A stretch of 12,655 bases of DNA, taken from the NCBI GenBank assembly GCA_028565635.1, contig JAOXYB010043293.1, forward strand, positions 1-12,655, in the 5' to 3' direction. A program made the position numbers and the translations under genes. This DNA is from Phoronis ovalis (taxonomy: Eukaryota; Phoronida; Phoronidae). Below the pieces are notes generated by a model that saw nothing but the letters and a program-made list of their open reading frames with translations, was not told the origin of the DNA and ran no database searches. The stretch's first letter is position 1; the number at the start of each line of letters is the position of its first letter. Positions 7,332-12,655 of this stretch are shown in pieces.

Positions 7332-10068
7332 GGTATCGATGAATCGGACAGTATTTTATGGGGAAACATTCACAGTAGAGCGGCGCAATTAAAAGTTATC
7401 CTGATTTTTCATATATCTTTGAATTTGACGAAATAATCCCCTAAAACTGATCGGGTTAGGTACCAGGACTTTATCTGTGATTGGCCTAAAACATAGTATA
7501 CCCTGGGTCGCTAAATATTTACTAATGCGATAAAACTGACTGGAATTGATGAGAAATTGCCACAAAATTACCAAAACAACGGTTGCAATATTTTTTTTTA
7601 TATTTTCGCATAGTGTTAGTTTAGAATATAGAAGGGTTTAACAAAAATGATCTATTTCAATGATGTGATTCATTTATTATAGTTTCATTCTCTGCAAGGC
7701 ATTATTAATTTTTTAGCCTTGCACAATAGGTAGAAATTACTTGAAATCCATTTGTAACAACTTCAATGTGTTCTAAAATCTTCTGATTTTGTAATTCTTG
7801 TCTTCGCGACGTTCAAAGTCTTTTCGGTATAGACTCAAAGGTGAACGCGGGGCAAAAAATACAAGACATGGGCAGATGACCTTAGATCAACCCACAGATA
7901 AATAATGCGATACCTTACTTTTCTTTTTGAGACAAATATTTGTTTTGCTATCAATTACTGCCAAAGTTCTCTCGTACGATCGATGTCCAGGTTCCAATGC
8001 GAAATCAAACACTCGCCAAGGTCCCAGGCAATTGACCACATCAAGTGATTTTCGTGTTGTGTGTGTAGGTCAAGGTAGGGGGAAATTGTGACACATTTTG
8101 CCTTTGAAAGCAAGAGGAATGCTAATTTTTGCATTAACGTATCGAAAACTGATTAATTTAACGTTGTTTTTCAATCATGTTTTCTTCCTTTGATGCCATG
8201 CAAAAGTTTTAAAATTCAAACAAATGATTCGATATATTCGTACTGTCAAGAACGGGACACAGGATAGCAGTGTAATTTAAAGTGAACCCCGGAGTGTACA
8301 GTCTTGGTACCTCGATCTCGTACGATTTTAATAGATAAATTTATTCCTGATGTACATTCCAATTAACTGGGCAGTACAATAAGGTACACAAAACATGAAC
8401 AGGCTTATTGAGACGATCAATATTTTCAGAGTAAAAAAAACACTTTGCCTTACTACGTTTTACATGAATTTCATTCAATATATTTTGTAATAATAATAAA
8501 GAGGACATTATATGTTTTCAAATGACATTTTTTAAGAATTACTTTCCTTAGCTTTAAATTAAAAAAAAATGGTATCCTGCTGCCGGACATTTAAATTAAA
8601 ATATTTTTTTCTTGTCGCATTTTATGTATCTTTATAGATTTAACCCTTTGGCCTGCTGACCTATCGAAAATTTTATCTTACCGTTGATATGATCTGTTCA
8701 ACAGGTTCTAAAAGGAGTTCAAAAATGGCTATAGTGGTTCTACAGTATATTTTTACTTAATTTCTTTGTGTTACAAAATAAACCAATAAAGGTGCATGGA
8801 TAGAAACGCCTATGAAAGTAATACAGCCTATGATACAACACATGCTAGGGACAACACATGCTCCTATTGAAATTTACATACAGACATATTTCTATGATTC
8901 GTAAATTTCGCTCCTAAAACTTTAAAGATATTTGATTTGTTTAATATAGCAACGAGCAACATCGTATTTGTTCTGTTCCAGTAGCAAGTTTCAGCACCAA
9001 ACACTTTTTAATAACTCATCGTTGTCACGTAACCGTGCTTACTGTGTTGCACAAAAATGCTGATGATAATTTATACCAAATAGTATAAACAGTGAGAATC
9101 TATAAAAACAAATAATAAGAAATTAAAGGTTTTATTTTTTATTTGCAAGCGTGATTCTAAAAGTTTATTTAAATACTTATTTTTTTTTTACTTTACTCTC
9201 AAGTACGTAAAAAAAATTAAGAAATATACTTTTGAAAAAAATATAAATTTTTTTCAGGGCTATAAATCACCAAAAAAAAAGCTCGATTAAAATTATGGCC
9301 AAAACAATCCCTTATAACGTAATCCTTCGATCAAGCAAAATTAACAAAAAAAACAACAAATATTTTCAAAAATGATGTTGATATCATAATATTTTTGTCT
9401 GGACCTTTGTTTGCTTTGCTCACACCACTGACATGCAATTTGGATGCCAAGACTTTGTGTTTTGATGGCACAGTGGTTTTTTATCATTGAAAAATAGATA
9501 TTGTACAAACGCTGTGGTGAGGTTATGCTATTGCTTATCTATCTTGTTTGTAGTTTACCCTGAATTCTGATCTAGTTCAAGTACTGTCACACACAAACAA
9601 GTGCTGGGCCACATTACAAGCACAGGTGACGAGACTGTAACGCGAATAACTTTGTATTAATTGCCATCTTATGGAAAAAGTAATCGCGATAAAATTTAGG
9701 GGGATAGTACAGTGAATAAATTTGATTAATATTGAAATGCAATCATATACAGTTGGAGAACATGACATTAACGATAATATTGTTAACCCACATAAAAACA
9801 TTGATTTCGAATGTCAAAACTATATTTACCATTATTTAATGATTTTTATATTTTTTATAATTACTAACGAACAAACTGAAGAGCTAAATTCTAAATTAAT
9901 ACAAACATTTATTGGTGATTTATCTTTGCTGATACTCCCTAGAATAATTGCAGACATTATCTTTCTTTAGTTAATAAAACATAAGGTTCAGGGTAATTGA
10001 ATTTGATCAACACTCCACTGTCTTCTCAGATTACTTTTATTGTCCATCAACATCAAATAGCAAAGAGA
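7332..10068. other. Intergenic region between two divergent SOD-like genes
   Basis: About 2.7 kb of AT-rich sequence with stops in all frames separates the two divergent start codons. I see no exon, RNA gene or complete transposon. A TTTAACCCTTTGGCCTGCTG string near 8639 resembles termini of some TTAA-target elements but has no partner end. I searched by eye for metal-response-element cores (TGCRCNC) and found none. The region must contain the promoters of both genes and could hold shared enhancers. Confidence 0.6.
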
Positions 10069-12541
10069 ATGGGTTGCAAAGTACTTTCAGTGTTTCTTGT
10101 GATTGGCCTTTTAAACGCAGGTATAATTGAAGGTAAGGAACATGTTGATACAAATGAACTAACAAACGTTAGCAAAATTGGCGTTATTATCGCATGTATA
10201 GCTGATCAAAGTTTGATGACATATCCAACAAAAGCGTTGCCTGTTATGCTAGTGTGGTGCATTTAGTTTAATTCTCTGCTATTATTATCGTATGATGAAT
10301 GTAACAATTACTATATGAATATCGAAGATATTTTCTGAATTTCAACTTTAAAAATGTTCCCTGTTGTATCTTCATGTTTAATGTGATCTTTCTTGTACCT
10401 TTGTTTTCATGTACATGTATCTCAGGTGACAGCAGAACCGATTATCCACAGAGGAGAAAAGAACTTAGCCACCATTACCACGTACATATCTACCATCGAA
10501 ATTTTGAAGGATCGCGAAAAGACGGTATTTAAACATTGAACAAATAGGTTCTTTTGAACAATTTGTAAAAAAGTGACTGTATTTAGATTGCATTTTGTTC
10601 TATGCAACTTTTTGTACAAGTAAAATTTGAATCCTGTAAAGAATTTTAATATTTGCAGAAATACAATGAATTTGTATCAAAGGGATTGATGTGCGGGTAC
10701 ATCCAAGTTGTCATTTCCGAATTGATCTTACTGAACTTTAATTTTGGCATATTGGCGGGGGGTTAAAAAGATAGTCAAATACTTTTATCACGTCAATGTA
10801 CTTTGTATCGCAAACATCTTGAACTATTTTTGCCAAGTCTTACAACATACAGTTTTACTTATATCTGACCATCTGTTTTTCCAAATTTATTCAGTGCTCG
10901 AAATAAGCGCGAGATGAATATACCGTATTTACACGTAAAGGAGTGTCCACTCAAGAAATAGATCCCGTCCAATAGTAGCCTCTTTCAGTAAGCATTACAA
11001 TATTACAAAGCTGTAGGTAGACTGTGAAACATTGGATGTTTTATACAGAGCAGGGCTTAAGGCATTGAAACCTACATTTTTATTCTTTTGACTATGGTAT
11101 ATTATTTATTAGATTGGTAATTTTTTTTCGTTATTTTGCAGACCAATCTTGCGCAAACAGGTGCGGAGTTTTTGATCAGGAAAACCCTTGTCAATGTAAT
11201 CCAGCGTGTGTGAAGTACAATGATTGCTGCCAAGATTACTACAACAATTGTGGTTAGTACGGGATTAGTACCAAGGAGGGAAGGGAGAGGATGCCCTCTA
11301 ATGGAAGTGATGTAACTGATTTATCCCTTTTCTGATCCAATGAATAATTAAATTTAGCTATAAATTTGGGTGAACTGATTTTTTTCTGTTTATAATCGTT
11401 TCAGATGAAAGTTCTCTCCATATTCACCTGCACAACGACCAAGATGATCATCATTACGATACACATCAAAATTACGTTGTCCACATACACGAAGACGACC
11501 AACACGATGACGACCATGGCGAAATTAGTAAAGACGATATTAACAATGCTAAGAGGTTTTTCGGACCCCTGGCAGGAGATATAAGAACATTGAAGGAAAT
11601 GGATTCGGTGTATAACCATTACTGGCCTGAACATGCCGAACACGCAGGAGAAAACGCAGGAGGTAAAACAAAATTCTGGAGCTTGCTCTATCCCCGGGCT
11701 CACTACATTATTTCTTACAGCCGTTGTTATCAAAGTGGGTGGGGTATTCGTATATATAATATCGAAATCGCTACAGAATAACAGAACTTGTGTGTATGGG
11801 GGGAGGGAGGTGGGAGGGGGTGGGGAGGGGGTTGTGCGGATGTGTATTCCTAACTTAATACTCTTTTGATTTTCTTTGAAATTTACTTTATTTATTTTTC
11901 TTTGCTATATTTCCTCTCAAACTAGCCTATGTGGCATTGAAAACTTACATTTTAAGATACTGTATAACATGTGAACATTTGTATTTTCTGTCAACGATCG
12001 CTTTTCTAAGCTTTATCCATTTTCCTGTAAACAGTTGCTCGTTATCGTATATTCATCTCGTACCAATCTTCAAATAGATATTTTTTATACAAATGATAAC
12101 GCAATATTCTCAAATTAGACTGGTACGCCATTTTTTGTTAAATTATTTTTTCTAGAACACGTTTATGCTCACTGCAACATGCATGCTGATTCCAATTATG
12201 AAGGTACCAAAGTATCGGGAAAGATTCTGTTTAAGCAAGATGTAAGTTAATTATCATGAATTTTATTGCCGCTAAAATTTCGAACATAAATGTAGGTTTT
12301 TACGTCTCGTCACGAATTCTTCACAGTTATTACAAAATACAGTCACGAATTATTTTTAGAGAAAAGCTGGAAAAGTCGACATGAAGATGTCTCTACATGG
12401 TTTCGACCCATTGGCCAAAGATCATGGTTTACACATCCATAAGTATGGCGACATAGGCCACGGATGTAGTAAATATGTTGGTCCGCACTACAATCCATTC
12501 CATACCGAACATGGTGCAGCCGACGATAATATTGATCATAG
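10069..12541 (+). CDS. Secreted SMB-domain/His-rich/Cu,Zn-SOD-like fusion protein, 3' part outside window
   Basis: Six exons with GT-AG borders are visible: 10069-10132, 10426-10524, 11142-11252, 11405-11662, 12156-12241 and 12360-12541, giving 266 complete codons. Intron phases are 1, 1, 1, 1, 0, 2. The ATG has a good context (AGAGAATGG) and opens a signal peptide (MGCKVLSVFLVIGLLNA, residues 1-17). Then come a His-rich linker (22-54, HHYHVHIYH), an SMB domain (55-91), a His/Asp-rich exon (92-177) and the start of a SOD domain (178-267). In the SOD part, H231 and H233 (GLHIHKYG) match Cu ligands H46 and H48, C242 the disulfide C57, H249 (GPHYNP) the bridging H63 and H257 the Zn ligand H71. 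The other ligands, H120 and R143 would be in later exons, so activity cannot be judged. Exons 5-6 match exons 3-4 of the minus-strand neighbour in sequence and intron phase, making the two paralogues. Exon 2 is the least certain exon. I infer a secreted metal-binding protein with an added protein-binding module. Confidence 0.85.
11142..11252 (+). other. Exon 3: complete somatomedin B domain
   Basis: This 111-nt exon encodes residues 55-91 and is flanked by phase-1 introns, so it is a movable in-frame cassette. Its eight cysteines (58, 62, 71, 73, 77, 83, 84, 91) follow the spacing C-x3-C-x8-C-x-C-x3-C-x5-CC-x-DY-x3-C, which is diagnostic of somatomedin B domains. SMB domains are compact disulfide knots in extracellular proteins such as vitronectin and ENPP enzymes, where they bind other proteins. 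No corresponding exon is visible in the minus-strand paralogue. Confidence 0.92.
11405..11662 (+). other. Exon 4: His/Asp-rich segment of the SMB-SOD-like protein
   Basis: A 258-nt phase 1-1 exon encodes residues 92-177 with about 13 His and many Asp. Its first half contains two related runs, HIHLHNDQDDHH and VHIHEDDQHDDDH, that look like an internal duplication of an alternating His-x-His plus acidic motif. Its end (MDSVYNHYWPEHAEH) matches exon 2 of the minus-strand paralogue (MDTLHHYFDDHHD). Only the end is therefore ancestral, and the first half is an expansion or addition. The composition suggests divalent-metal binding at the surface. Confidence 0.85.
11798..11831 (+). other. G-quadruplex-prone G tract in intron 4 of the SMB-SOD-like gene
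   Basis: The coding strand has runs of 6, 3, 2, 3, 5, 4 and 5 guanines, each separated by a single A or T, in a 34-bp stretch of an otherwise AT-rich intron. At least five G-runs of three or more with one-base or very short loops meet the usual quadruplex pattern in both DNA and pre-mRNA. It is about 325 nt from the acceptor of exon 5. A simple purine-rich low-complexity repeat is the dull alternative. Confidence 0.7.
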
Positions 12542-12655
12542 GTGCGTAAAGCTTAATGAAATACTAACAAGCTGTAGCCAGGGCTGTCACATGTGTTATT
12601 TACTGCTAGGTACTGTATTCAGGATAAAGTAAATTAATTATATATCTCAGTATAT

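Noticed and set aside
8639-8662. TTTAACCCTTTGGCCTGCTG string resembling a TTAA-target (piggyBac-like) terminus
   Set aside because: No matching inverted terminus or second TTAA-flanked end is found nearby, so an element cannot be delimited.
9722-9970. Plus-strand 82-codon frame before the SMB-SOD-like gene
   Set aside because: AT-driven composition (many Ile, Phe and Asn), no domain, and located in the likely promoter region of the gene starting at 10069.
9997-10266. Unspliced 89-codon reading of the first exon region of the plus-strand gene
   Set aside because: The true start is the internal ATG at 10069, which opens a signal peptide in good context. The frame after the donor at 10132/10133 is intron, and the exon joins in frame to 10426.
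11401-11733. Minus-strand 110-codon frame
   Set aside because: It is antisense to the His/Asp-rich exon 4 of the plus-strand gene, whose CAT and GAC codons read as Met/Val-rich sequence on the other strand.

Overview
The window looks like nuclear DNA from a lophotrochozoan animal, most probably a bivalve or other mollusc. It is AT-rich, has GT-AG introns of about 120-670 bp, TATA and AATAAA signals, a minisatellite and a fold-back transposon. Its two well-supported genes resemble the secreted, histidine/aspartate-rich Cu/Zn-superoxide-dismutase-like haemolymph proteins known from bivalves (pernin, cavortin and dominin). The taxon is inferred from protein style only; no database was searched.

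Layout. Positions 1-1012 hold a 51-bp minisatellite whose last part is organised in 153-bp higher-order units. Positions 1089-1267 look like the last exon of a gene that starts before the window; its C-terminus resembles a GPI-attachment signal and is followed by close AATAAA signals. A 280-bp fold-back element with a perfect 9-bp target duplication sits at 1410-1689. From there to about 4300 there is no convincing gene, only a tRNA-like SINE fragment (about 2387-2470), a short tandem repeat (3697-3758) and a strong 24-bp hairpin (4102-4163).

Gene A (minus strand, ATG at 7264, stop at 4560) is complete: six exons, 241 residues, a signal peptide, a short His/Asp-rich segment, a SOD domain and an acidic tail. 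All Zn-ligand positions are kept. One Cu-ligand histidine is replaced by Ala111 and the catalytic arginine by Thr204, so it is probably a metal-binding protein and not an efficient dismutase.

Gene B (plus strand, ATG at 10069) runs off the right edge after six exons (at least 266 residues). It has a signal peptide, a His-rich linker exon, a textbook eight-cysteine somatomedin B (SMB) exon, a large His/Asp-rich exon and the first two-thirds of a SOD domain in which the two His-x-His Cu ligands are present.

The two genes are divergent, about 2.8 kb apart from ATG to ATG, and share intron positions and phases. They are therefore paralogues. Gene B differs by extra phase 1-1 exons, a clear exon-shuffling signature. 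Both products should be secreted, probably to haemolymph or extracellular matrix, and should bind divalent metals through the SOD Zn site and through His-rich segments. The SMB domain may give gene B's product a protein-binding role that gene A's lacks.
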